Assembly: GCA_905221605.1 (NCBI GenBank)
Contig: CAJNDS010000252.1
Coordinates: forward strand, 1-64,000
Length of the DNA: 64,000 nucleotides
Origin: Symbiodinium natans
Lineage: Eukaryota; Sar; Dinophyceae; Suessiales; Symbiodiniaceae
Reading direction: 5' to 3'
The translations under genes were made by a program, and so were the position numbers. Each line of letters begins with the position of its first letter. Position 1 is the first letter of the stretch. This document shows positions 1 to 9,500 of the stretch, piece after piece. The notes beneath the pieces were generated by a model that was given only the letters and a program-made list of their open reading frames with translations, was not told where the DNA came from and did no database searches.

Positions 1-16
1 GTTCAAACATGTTTTC

Positions 17-3000
17 ATGGCATGGTCAAGCACAGTGCATGAGCGTTACCCAGAGTTGTTGGAAAAGCATGGAGCCAGTAAGAACCCGATTGATGAAGCC
101 AAATTTAGCCCCGAAGAAAGTAGACTGTCGAAAGCCATGTACACGTTTCTGATACAGTACTGTCCCGAGCCAACGATGAACGTCATAGGACAAGGGTTGC
201 GTGATGCCAACGGTTTTGAGGTTTGGAGAAGATTGGTGCTTCTGAGCGAGCCAGCGCGTCGGACTAAGGCCTGGGTGTGGCGCAGGCACTTAGCAAATCC
301 CTCGTTTCCGAGTGACATTGCACAGTGGAGCACAGCGCTTCACCAGTGGGAAGCTGAACTTCGAGAGTTTGAGCGTACGTACAACACAGCGTTTTCAGAA
401 GATGAGAAAGTTTCCATTTTGGCTCATATTGCACCGAAAGAGTTGCAGCAAAGCATCTTCATGCACAGTGATGTGTTGAACGGATACGACAAGATACGAG
501 AGTACATCGAACAGTATCTGATCAACAGAAACCTGTGGAAAAGGCCTCAAGGTTCACAGTTCGGGATGCCCAAAGCCTCAAACAAAACTGCTGAGCATGA
601 TGATGGGGGAGTGAGGCCTATGGACATCGGCGGAGTAAAAGGAGACAAAGGCAAAGGGAAAGGAGAATGGAAGAAAGGAAAGGACCACTGGGGCGACAAA
701 GGAAAGGACAACTGGAGCAACAAAGGAAAGGACAAATGGAAGGAGAAGTGGAACAACAACAGGTGGGACAACAATGGCAAAGGGAAAGGTAAGGATGGGA
801 AGAAAGGCAAAACCGACAAGGGAAAAGGAGCAGGCAACAACAACAAAGGAGGCAAAGGAAAGCAAAACGATGGGAAAGGAAAGAACAACAATCCGCACGC
901 TGGAAAGCAGTGCCATATATGCCACAGGCATGGTCACATTGCTGCAGACTGCTGGTGGAAGGTTGGAGCAGTCGACAACGAGGCCTACACCGAGACCGGT
1001 GGGACGGGTGCATCGACTGCCCCAGAAGACCGGAGTGGCAACGGTGCAGGGATTGGTTCTGTGTTTGAAGGTTCGCAGCGTGTTGTCAAGTGGAGTGATG
1101 AAGATGTGATATTCACTGTGAGTGAGAGTTCCGTCGCAGCTGTGACTGCAAAACAGCTAGGCAACCGGTATCTTCTCATCGACTCAGGAGCCTGTGAGAG
1201 TGTAGCAAAAGTAGGAGACTTTGAAGCACAGGTGGATGCCTCGAAAGCGAAGCCTTTGTTCAGCGTGCAAGGGACGCCGCTTAAGGTGTATGGAAAGCAG
1301 TACCCTCAGGTCATGTTCGGACAAACCAAAGGAGCAGTAGAAATGACCGTAACGGATGCTGCTGAGAGCCTAGTTTCGGTTCACAGCTTGGTAGCGAGAG
1401 GACACAAGGTGGTTTTCAGCCCAGGAGGGTGTTTCCTCGAGACCAGCGCGGGTGACACCGTACCACTTGAGCTTCATGGGAAAAGGTGGTACTTGAAAGT
1501 GATGGACGTGGGCGAAGGGAGCGCGCCTGCAGGAGGCAGGAGGGTCGCACCCATTGCCGACAAGCCGGATCTGGGTCGTCGAGAGGAAGACCGCTGGAAG
1601 AGAGAAGTGAAGGATGGGGTGGAGTATCTCATTCGAGAGCACAACAGCCCAAGAAAGCGTTTGTTTGCGCCAAAGATCAAGGATCTCCCTGTGCCCTTGG
1701 AGAGACTGGAGAGTGGAAGGCTCACCAAGATGATCTTCGAGGAGGATGGGTCCCAGAAGGAAGATCGGAGTGCGTGGGAAGACAAGCGCTTTGCAATGAG
1801 GGATATGAAGCATGCTTGGCTGGGAGAAACCTGGTTCAGGCTGAAGCCAGAAAGAGAAGAAGCAGCTGCTGAGGAAGAGCAGCCAGACTATGAAGGCGAA
1901 TGGATGCAAGGACTAGACGAGGCATATGAAGAAGAGATTGCGCAAGGAGAGGAAGCTCATGGAGGAGTTGTGGAAGACGACGAAGACGCAGTGGATCGGC
2001 TGATGATAGATGAGGACAGAGAAAGAGACCAGAGCAAGGTCATCAAGGCGCCGAAGGAGCCGTCGGCTCAGGAGGTGGAAGAACACAACCTCCACCATGC
2101 CAACTTCGAGAGTTGGTGCCCTGTTTGTGTGATGGGGCAAGGTAAGAGCAAGCAGCACAGGAGGGTCAAGGAAGACCCCAAGGAGCATGTGATCTACTCC
2201 GACTACATGTTCTTTTCTGGAGAAGGCAAGGAAGTGAACAAAGAAGAAGGAGAAAAGAAGCGGGCTGGTTTGGTAACCGTTCTCACTGCAATTTGCAAAG
2301 AGAGCCAGTACCCTTTCGCGCTGGTGTTGCCATCCAAAGCCAGCGTGGACTACGCAAGCAAGGCAATGATCAGCTGGATCAAGGATCTGAAGTGGGACAA
2401 GGTAGTGATCCATTTCGACCAAGAAAGCGCTCTGAACAAGATATATGAAAGGGTGCAGAAGGAAATGGGTGACACCGTTACTCTGCGGAGATCACCGCGA
2501 TACAGTTCACAGTCCTTAGCAGATGGAGAGATGGTCAACGGTTTTCTGGCAGGCAAGATTCGCACATGGCTTGCGGAGGTGTCAGAGAAATACAAAGTCA
2601 AGATTGGCTGTGACAGTGTCTTGTTTCCATGGATTGTGCGACACAGTGCGTGGACGGTGGCACGGTTTCACATCAACCATTCGAAGACAACGGCGTTCAG
2701 AGTCATCAATGGGTTTGACTATGTGGGTGAGATGATGACTTTCGGACAGGTGTCCTTAGCAAAATTTCCGAAGCAAAAGGACAAGGCAGCTCCAAGATGG
2801 ATTCGCGGAGTGTATGCCGGAAAGAATGCTGCAGGAGATGAGCACTTGGTGCTTACAGAGTCAGGGGTGCAGACATGCCGCACCGTGAGGAGGTTACCAG
2901 AAAGTGCAAGATATGAAGCGGCGATACTCGACAAGGCAAAGGGAGTGCCTTGGAACAGGTACTTGGGCATTGCAACAAGCAAGGTAGTGCAAGAACGGTC

Positions 3001-3190
3001 TGAGAGCAAGGGTGTAGCAGTTCCGGAGTTGGAGCCTGCAGAGACCTACGACTTCAAGCCAGAGACGATAGTGGTGCCAATGCCGGCGCCAAGAGCAGCA
3101 GACGATGCAGGAAAGGAAAGTGAGAAAGCTGCGTTGCAAGAGCCAGAGAGCAAGGGTGGAGCCTGCGCAGGCCAGTCGGCCGCCGGGTGA
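17..3190 (+). CDS. Copia-type Gag-protease-integrase ORF (ORF1)
   Basis: This ORF (1057 aa, ATG at 17) encodes the front half of a Ty1/Copia polyprotein. Visible in order: a Gag-like N-terminus; a Lys/Gly-rich stretch at about residues 205-295; a CCHC zinc knuckle (CHICHRHGHIAADC) near residue 299; an aspartic protease motif LLIDSGAC near 386; and an integrase with an HHCC-type finger (HH...CPVC) followed by a D,D,E triad (SDYMFF about 727, HFDQES about 799, the E of GEMVNG about 837). These produce RNA packaging, polyprotein cleavage and cDNA insertion in known Copia elements. The reading frame is undamaged, so the copy may be young. It stops at TGA 3188-3190 inside CCGGGTGACACCGG; the RT ORF lies in the +1 frame and overlaps by 86 bases. 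The 5' LTR and primer-binding site would lie upstream of the window. Confidence 0.93.
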   Translation: MAWSSTVHERYPELLEKHGASKNPIDEAKFSPEESRLSKAMYTFLIQYCPEPTMNVIGQGLRDANGFEVWRRLVLLSEPARRTKAWVWRRHLANPSFPSDIAQWSTALHQWEAELREFERTYNTAFSEDEKVSILAHIAPKELQQSIFMHSDVLNGYDKIREYIEQYLINRNLWKRPQGSQFGMPKASNKTAEHDDGGVRPMDIGGVKGDKGKGKGEWKKGKDHWGDKGKDNWSNKGKDKWKEKWNNNRWDNNGKGKGKDGKKGKTDKGKGAGNNNKGGKGKQNDGKGKNNNPHAGKQCHICHRHGHIAADCWWKVGAVDNEAYTETGGTGASTAPEDRSGNGAGIGSVFEGSQRVVKWSDEDVIFTVSESSVAAVTAKQLGNRYLLIDSGACESVAKVGDFEAQVDASKAKPLFSVQGTPLKVYGKQYPQVMFGQTKGAVEMTVTDAAESLVSVHSLVARGHKVVFSPGGCFLETSAGDTVPLELHGKRWYLKVMDVGEGSAPAGGRRVAPIADKPDLGRREEDRWKREVKDGVEYLIREHNSPRKRLFAPKIKDLPVPLERLESGRLTKMIFEEDGSQKEDRSAWEDKRFAMRDMKHAWLGETWFRLKPEREEAAAEEEQPDYEGEWMQGLDEAYEEEIAQGEEAHGGVVEDDEDAVDRLMIDEDRERDQSKVIKAPKEPSAQEVEEHNLHHANFESWCPVCVMGQGKSKQHRRVKEDPKEHVIYSDYMFFSGEGKEVNKEEGEKKRAGLVTVLTAICKESQYPFALVLPSKASVDYASKAMISWIKDLKWDKVVIHFDQESALNKIYERVQKEMGDTVTLRRSPRYSSQSLADGEMVNGFLAGKIRTWLAEVSEKYKVKIGCDSVLFPWIVRHSAWTVARFHINHSKTTAFRVINGFDYVGEMMTFGQVSLAKFPKQKDKAAPRWIRGVYAGKNAAGDEHLVLTESGVQTCRTVRRLPESARYEAAILDKAKGVPWNRYLGIATSKVVQERSESKGVAVPELEPAETYDFKPETIVVPMPAPRAADDAGKESEKAALQEPESKGGACAGQSAAG

Positions 3191-5309
3191 CACCGGGAAT
3201 GCTGCAGCTAGCACGCAGCAGTTCAACATTGCTACGCCTGATGCCAGCATGGGCACAGACAGTCTCGACACGAGCATGTATGTGCCAAGCGTGCCGGGAG
3301 ATGTAGCGCAGAACATGGTGGACAGCGTGAGTAACCATGGGACCTGGCTGGAGGGTAGTGCTCTCCTACCAAAAGAAGATGTGGGTGTGTACAAGAAGTG
3401 GCTGAAGCAAAACAAAGATTGCTTCAACGAGACAATGGTGAGCAACATCATGGACTACCTGGACACGTTGCAGATTGACGAGAAAGAGTTGAGGAGAGCG
3501 AGAAAGGAAGAGCTGAGAAAGCTAAATGAGGTGTACGGTGCCTTCACACCGAGAGATGGGAGACAGATAACAAAGGACCTGACGGTGTTCGGCCACAAGT
3601 GGGTTGACAAGGTCACTGAAGGAGTGGCAAAGTCACGACTCACATGCCAGGACTTCAAGAAGAAGCAAGAAGCAAATGAGAAGCACAACTCAGAGTACCC
3701 TTCAAATTTCTGTCCAACGCCACACGCCACCTCGAGGAAGTTGTTGGAGGTTTACTCGCTGACGACAAAGATGCCGAGAGTCAAGGCCGACCTTAGCTCA
3801 GCTTTCCTCATTGCGAAAGATGGTGGAGATGCAAAAGGACAACCAGTGATGATGAAGCCGCCAAAGGAATGGCTGGAGGAATACGATGAGTGGTACGCAA
3901 AAGCAAGCCCAGAAATGCAAGAGCAGATGAAGAACGTGCCGAAAGAAAGCGTGCTATGGCAGGTCGATGGAAATCTGTATGGAAGGCAGTCAGCGGCAGC
4001 GCAGTACAGAGATCGTCTGGAAACCATTTTGACCAAGGAACTCCCGAAGGGAGTGTATCAGTTTCACAGGGGGACACTAGACGCATGTGTCTTTCGATGC
4101 GTGCGAACAGGGATCGTTTTGATCCACCACATAGACGATTTCGACGTTTGTGGACCGGCAGAGTTGCTGGATGACCTGCTGAAAGTTCAGCTGCCGAAGT
4201 GCGGATGCAAGCTAAAAGTGGGTGAGCTTGAATGGCCAGGCGCAGCAAGCAGTAGCACGAGTGAATTTCTTGGCAGAAAGAAGATCCTGGTGGAGGGAGC
4301 TGTGGTTACGATGCCGAACGAAAAGCATACCACTGACATCCTTAGGATGCTAGGACTAGAGGACGCCAAGCCAAGCCCCGTTCCGGGAAAGAAGCTCAAC
4401 CTAAAGGATGACAAGCTTCTGGAGGGCAGAGCCAAAGAAATCTACGCTAGCTGTGTAGGCAGTGCTACCTACCTGTCGCAGGATCGACCCGACATCAAAT
4501 TCGCATGCAAGGAGCTTGCAAAGCGGATTAGGAATCCCAGGGAATGTGACATGCAAAACCTCAAGACGTTAGGTAGATATCTCAGGGGAACCATGCACGT
4601 GGGACATGTGACAAAGATGAGTGAAGACTTCGAACCAGCTGCAGGGATTCCGCTGCAGGGGTATTGCGACAGTGACTGGGCAGGTGACAGAGAAGACCGC
4701 AAGAGCACCAGTGGGCAGGCAATAGTCCTAGGAGGGACCGTGGTTGAAACTTCTGCTCGGAGTCAGCAAGGAACTCCTGCGACCAGCTCAGGAGAGGCAG
4801 AAGTCAGAGCCCTAACTCAGTGCGCCCAGGACCTAGTTTTCGTGCGGAACTTAGGTGTGGAAGACTTTGGCATGACGATCGATGTGCCAAGACTGTTTTG
4901 TGACAGTAGTGCAGCCATCCAAGTTGCACGGAGATTGGGTGTTGGGAAAATGCGACATGTTGATCTGGGACATTTCTACATTCAAGAGCTTGTGAAAGAG
5001 AAAAGAGTGATCGTGCAGAAAATCAAAGGAACGGAAAACCCATCGAATGCTTTGACGAAGCACTTAACAACCGGAAAGGAGATGGAAGAAGCACGCGAAA
5101 TGCTCGGGTTGGTTTCCTTGGACAAGCAAGGACTTGACAAGCACGTTACAAAGAACAGCATGCAAACCATCGGAGCAGTCAACATTTGGAAAAAGTGGCA
5201 GCCGCAGCAGTGCTCAAAGCTGAACATACAGCAATTTGTCAGTGCTGTTACTAGACACCGGCCTCTGAGGGAGTCACCTCATGGATCTCATTCCTCATGG
5301 ACCGGGTGA
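3105..5309 (+). CDS. Copia-type reverse transcriptase-RNase H ORF (ORF2)
   Basis: This ORF (734 aa from ATG 3105) encodes the back half of the Copia polyprotein. RT motifs are clear: KADLSSAFLIA near residue 227 (first catalytic Asp), LYGRQSAAAQYRD near 293, and HIDDF near 342 (the catalytic Asp pair; HIDD replaces the usual YVDD). RNase H follows from about 520: CDSDWAGD, SSGEAE and FCDSSAAI carry the first three acidic residues. The fourth is expected in a NPAD-x2-TK motif, but here the sequence is NPSNALTK, so the Asp appears to be Asn. The ORF is +1 relative to ORF1. It may be made as a frameshift fusion rather than from its own ATG, because the ATG lies inside the ORF1 coding region. It ends at TGA 5307-5309 in the same 14-mer that ends ORF1. 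Confidence 0.93.
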   Translation: MQERKVRKLRCKSQRARVEPAQASRPPGDTGNAAASTQQFNIATPDASMGTDSLDTSMYVPSVPGDVAQNMVDSVSNHGTWLEGSALLPKEDVGVYKKWLKQNKDCFNETMVSNIMDYLDTLQIDEKELRRARKEELRKLNEVYGAFTPRDGRQITKDLTVFGHKWVDKVTEGVAKSRLTCQDFKKKQEANEKHNSEYPSNFCPTPHATSRKLLEVYSLTTKMPRVKADLSSAFLIAKDGGDAKGQPVMMKPPKEWLEEYDEWYAKASPEMQEQMKNVPKESVLWQVDGNLYGRQSAAAQYRDRLETILTKELPKGVYQFHRGTLDACVFRCVRTGIVLIHHIDDFDVCGPAELLDDLLKVQLPKCGCKLKVGELEWPGAASSSTSEFLGRKKILVEGAVVTMPNEKHTTDILRMLGLEDAKPSPVPGKKLNLKDDKLLEGRAKEIYASCVGSATYLSQDRPDIKFACKELAKRIRNPRECDMQNLKTLGRYLRGTMHVGHVTKMSEDFEPAAGIPLQGYCDSDWAGDREDRKSTSGQAIVLGGTVVETSARSQQGTPATSSGEAEVRALTQCAQDLVFVRNLGVEDFGMTIDVPRLFCDSSAAIQVARRLGVGKMRHVDLGHFYIQELVKEKRVIVQKIKGTENPSNALTKHLTTGKEMEEAREMLGLVSLDKQGLDKHVTKNSMQTIGAVNIWKKWQPQQCSKLNIQQFVSAVTRHRPLRESPHGSHSSWTG
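3184..3197 (+). promoter_or_regulatory. Candidate +1 ribosomal frameshift site, ORF1 to ORF2
   Basis: The sequence CCGGGTGACACCGG contains the ORF1 stop (GGG TGA C). Slippage of the peptidyl-tRNA from GGG to the overlapping GGT would place GAC in the A site and continue into the RT frame as G-D-T-G. UGA followed by C is a poor termination context in many eukaryotes and also occurs at the bacterial prfB +1 site. The function is inferred. Confidence 0.55.
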
Positions 5310-5586
5310 CACCGGAACCCAATGGTTGCTCTTCGTAGTAGTCAGTGTGGTTCTGAACATCATCACGCTCTCAGTGATGGTGTGCACATGCCTCTGTAAG
5401 TGTATCCATTTTGGAAACCGAGAGGTGTTCATCTACATGGGTGAAAAGTGCCCAGATGCAAAGCTCTATGTGAGTCGCAAGGGACGAAAGTTCCATGCAA
5501 ATCCAAAGTGTCACGGACTGATCCAAGCCACGGATGTCCAAGGTATCACCGTTTGCAAGTATTGCTTTAAAGGCAAGATTGAGTGA
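5281..5586 (+). CDS. Copia ORF3: membrane segment plus small Cys/His domain
   Basis: The predicted protein is 101 aa. A hydrophobic segment of about 22 residues (WLLFVVVSVVLNIITLSVMV, near 15-36) runs into a Cys-rich CTCLCKC. A C-terminal module follows with FH-x4-C-x12-C-x2-C spacing (KFHANPKC ... VCKYC), which resembles the metal-binding corner of Ada-like or small treble-clef domains. The frame is +1 relative to ORF2. The sequence following the ORF2 stop motif reads G-D-T-G here, exactly as it does where ORF1 meets ORF2. It could therefore be a C-terminal frameshift extension of the polyprotein rather than a separate protein. A membrane-anchored zinc module is not a standard Copia component. 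A similar but longer protein lies at 26110-26763 on the other strand, so the module recurs. The function is unknown. Confidence 0.6.
   Translation: MDLIPHGPGDTGTQWLLFVVVSVVLNIITLSVMVCTCLCKCIHFGNREVFIYMGEKCPDAKLYVSRKGRKFHANPKCHGLIQATDVQGITVCKYCFKGKIE
5302..5315 (+). promoter_or_regulatory. Second candidate +1 frameshift site, ORF2 to ORF3
   Basis: This is an exact second copy of CCGGGTGACACCGG. It contains the ORF2 stop (GGG TGA C), and the next ORF is again in the +1 frame and again continues as G-D-T-G. The core GGGTGACACCG also occurs at 1450-1460 and 2467-2477, where it is read in frame as GGT GAC ACC and not as a stop. Confidence 0.55.
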
Positions 5587-5760
5587 CGCATCTTGAGCCC
5601 AATGCGCGACCAACGGGGGAGCAGCAAGAGGCACATGCTTTAAGGAGGGTGTGCGAAAGTTGCTGACCCCACACCACTTTCTAGGTAAAGCATGTACCTT
5701 GTACAGTTGTATAGAGGTGTCTTTACCGAAGCCCTTTATAGGCACAAGCAAGAGTGGGAG
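5587..5760 (+). repeat. Copia 3' untranslated region and possible start of the 3' LTR
   Basis: After the ORF3 stop there is a purine run AAGGAGGG at 5642-5649 directly followed by TGTG, the arrangement of a polypurine tract and LTR start. A 10-base inverted repeat (ACATGCTTTA at 5633-5642, TAAAGCATGT at 5686-5695) brackets the same spot. CTTTATAGGC near 5731 is TATA-like. The LTR end cannot be fixed, because the 5' LTR is not in the window for comparison. Confidence 0.35.
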
Positions 5761-6120
5761 AAAATAGGTTTCCGCTCGTTTCGCAGTTTTTGAAAAATGT
5801 CCGGACGGGGCGCTTCCAAATTATTGGGGGGCCTTTTGTACTGATGTCTAAAGCTCACGAAGTAAACAGAAGGAATGAGAAGCCCAAGCAAGTGACCCTG
5901 AGCACTGCAAGCAAAAACCTACGAATCTCATCGCAACCACAGTGGGCGCACACCCTTCGAACGCCATCACGTGGCACAGGATTTGATAATGCAGGCGCGG
6001 CCCACTTCCGGCAAAACTTACAATAGTTTGCGCGTGTAGTCTGCGTCTTGCAAAACCAATTTGCAAGACGCAAATGTCGAAAGGTTAGAGGAAACTGCAT
6101 TGGGCAAAATTGCATTCTAT
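5760..6120. other. Non-coding stretch
   Basis: No coding potential, RNA gene or repeat that I can support. It may include the end of the Copia 3' LTR and flanking DNA. TGCAAGACGCA-type sequence is repeated near 6044-6072. Confidence 0.4.
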
Positions 6121-6139
6121 TAGCATTATCTCTTGCACA

Positions 6140-6515
6140 TAGGGACGGGAGGTTTGGGACTTGAAGTTTGGAAGTTGAGGGCTAGGGGAGCCTCGGGACT
6201 TGAAGTTTGGAAGGTGAGGGAAGCCTTGCGACTTGAAGCCTTGGGACTTGAAGGAGGGTAGGGGAGCCTTGCAACTTGAAGTTGGAGGTTGAGGGGTAGG
6301 GAAGCTTTGGGACTTGAAGTTTGGAAGGCTTGGGACTTGAAGGTTGGAAGTTGAGGGGTAGGGAAGCCTTGGGAATGAAAATTTGGAAGTTGAAGGGTAG
6401 GGGAGGCTTGGGACTTGAAGTTTGGAAGTTGAGGGGTAGGGGGAGGCTTGGGACTTGTGAAGTTTGGAAGCTGAGGTGGAAAAGCTTGAAGTTTGAAGGT
6501 TACTGGCAAGGCTAC
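6140..6515 (+). repeat. Degenerate minisatellite, GACTTGAAGTTTGGAAGTTG-type units
   Basis: About nine imperfect copies of a unit of roughly 35-45 bases made of GGGACTTGAAG, TTTGGAAGTTGAGG and GGTAGGGGAAGCCTT are arranged head to tail. The unit length varies because blocks are dropped or shortened. The proline-rich antisense reading frame across it is a by-product of the repeat. Confidence 0.85.
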
Positions 6516-9500
6516 TGGCAAAAGTTTCTCACCGCCCCACCCCCCACCCCCGCCACCACGCTTTGTGCAGCAAACATGATAAACGTTACGTCAGCGCTCG
6601 TTTTGGAGATGCTCTTGAAGCCTAAGCGACTTCAAAACGTTTCCAAATCTCATTCTATGGCCTCGCTCACCTAGGTTCTTCGAACTTGAACTCCAAGTCT
6701 CGTTCTGATTCTTCTTATGTTCTCAAACTCTGGGGAATTCTGGCCCCAGAAGCCCATCCTCAGCAATGAGGGGTTCTCTTTGAGAGCCCAAGTCTATACT
6801 ATACTGTGGTCCCCCCCTGCTTCTGGAAACCCCAGAACATGCAAACTGGAAAGTCAAAGGTTTGACTTTCTCCAGGCAGAGAGCATACAGCAGGCACAGT
6901 GGAACAACAATGCGTGGCAAGCAACGACAATACCGGATCAAGGAATCAACACTGAGGCAGCAACTACGACATCAACGTCCATTACCGCTTGCCACCACGA
7001 AACCACAAGTGACGAGCATAGCCCGTACGGCTGCCTGAAATGCTGTCCACCGAGGGTCCGCAAGTTGAGGGCGCTCACTCTGCTCAGTGCAGCACATCGC
7101 TGCTCTCCTTCTAACGCGGACATCGTCACGCCTCATCAGTATGCGCAAGAAGCCATCTGTAGCAGGATCAGGTGCCTTCGGCTGCAAGGCCCGCACGGCG
7201 GTAACAAGAGCCACAGCAGGACCACACGCATCGGGCCTGGTGCAATCCACGCAGCACGACACGTAAACCAGAACGTCTGCCGCAGAAAAGCAACCTGAGA
7301 GCGTAACTCCAGATGTGAGGGGAGTGGAGGGTAGGTTCTGCACGAACACGTCGATGCAAAGACTCCGGGGCCTTGTAAAGTTGGACGACCTTGGTCGAAC
7401 GACACGAAGCAGAAATGCTTGGCGTGGGCCTGAGGCGCGCACAAAGTTGTCCGTTTCTTCGCTGTCGCCTCCGATCCTCTCTTCCGAGCTGCGAAGCTGC
7501 CGACCATCTAGTCTCACCACTTTGGTGGACTGGTAAAGACCATCAGCACTGCTCAGCCTTGGCAGCAGCAGGAAACCACATGAGCACGTCCACATTCCAC
7601 GAGACATGTTTCTTCACTGGGTTTGGGAAACACGCTGAGAGCAGCACTCGATGACGGGAATGTGGAAACCGTCGCAGTCCACACTTACTTTCCCCGTGAG
7701 CACAGCCATGTGTGTCCATGGCTTCCACGCCTGAGTGAGTCAAGCTCAAACGCGCAGCCCAAGATTGTCACCATTCCGTCCGGGACAAGAGCTCACTCTC
7801 TTCCGTACATTCTTCTTATTCAAACCTTTGTAGTTATCACTACTTCTGAGATGTAGCTGTGCAGCCACACATTTGTGGATCTTGGCCCGGCACAAGTTGC
7901 AGGCCCAACACGTCGCCAGGTCGCATTTCCTGGACTAGACCCTGGGTTCCACTTACATAAATCGATGCACAGGACCGCTGCACTACTCAGCCACAGAAGC
8001 TTCGCAGATCCGAGCCTGAAGGGCTGCTTCAACTTTGTTGAGGACTCAGCTCAGGGAATGGGATGCTCATGTTCACAATGTGCACGCAATGCGCACACTC
8101 AACAAGTGGGCCATTTCATTTCAGGCACTGACAGTGCTGACAATGCTGACGGTTGCCATCTGACACCATTTGCAAACATCACCACTAGAGATGGTCCGCA
8201 ACTGAATGATAGCCATGATTGCAAATGCACACACAGGGCATGGGACATGATGTGCTGTGCCGGCAAAGGCCTTGCCTGAGTAGAGCTGCGGTCCAGCTCG
8301 ACGGCCTTGCTTTAAGACGATGAACGACCAGTAGAGAATCAACCCGTCACGGATCACGCAGTGCGGTACCCAACTCGAAAAAAATTGCACAGGCGGGGCA
8401 CCAGCAAGCTGCTGGCGCACGCTACGGCATCAGCAGAGCCCCGGATGATAACCTCCAAGCCAAGTGCCAGCGGGTAATAGGAATTCTTGCGAAGTGCCCA
8501 AAGCCATATCTCCCCAGCGGCACCTTGCTCCTGGCAGCACGAATCACCTACAGTAAGTGCTCTTCCGGATTGGCCACACCACAGGCAGACAGAGCCAACC
8601 AATCTCTCAACCTACCGCGTTGCTGCCCCCCATCCCAGCGTCGGCTGTTAAAGCGTGGACAAGGCAGAGCAGCACAAAGCAATTCCGTTTTCACTCCTTG
8701 GAAGAGCAAATGTTATAAGGCAGAGGCATCCAAGGAGGCGCCGCTTCGGAGCTGAATGTTGGACAGGACAGAGCCTGATGCACGCACGGTCCACAACACC
8801 AAGTCGGGCAGTCCTCGCAACTCGATAGCACGTGCTTTGGCCCGGGCTGTGCAGCTCCGAATCTACGTCCTGCAACTCCTCTTATAGTACACTCAGTGCC
8901 GAAAGTGCCTGTGACAACGTGATATCTATACGTACACTAAGCTAAACCCAGACACACGCAACATGTCGCCAGTCCAGGATCTTGGTTTCCATCTCTGGAA
9001 GGTTTGAGGTTCACAAACCACAGATTTGCTGCGGTCTTGAGCCTGTTCCAGCACTACATGTCCGTGAAACCGATTCATAGAGATGGCTTCTTTGGAAACA
9101 AACATGACAAATCATGACAAAGAATCTCCACGCAAAACTACCGGGAAACATCGGCTGGTAATCTGATCTTAAACGTCTGTGGAAAATGGCTGTGTGCCAG
9201 CAACTGTCCAGCATTACCAGAACATGTCAACGGTAAACAAAAGCTCAAACTAGAGTTGGCAACTTGTCGTGATTTGTTAACTGATTTTAGCATTGAAGAT
9301 GCCTGAGAAAGTTTCTTCGGGATTGAAATGTCAACCAGTCACCCCTTCAGTCTATTTACTTGCATTTGCCTCAGGGATATGAATCAAACTCATGTCTAGC
9401 AGATTTGCTTCAACAAAAGTATAGTACTCAAAGGCCAAAGTACTTGTTGCATTAGGGGCTAAAGATACTAGGGTACATGAACGAAAGCCAATACAATCAG

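Noticed and set aside
547-1013. Hydrophobic antisense ORFs across the start of the Copia element
   Set aside because: They are the complement of the Lys/Gly-rich Gag tract (AAG/GGN codons read as Leu/Phe/Pro).
6126-6521. 131-aa proline-rich antisense ORF
   Set aside because: It arises from reading the minisatellite and has no other support.
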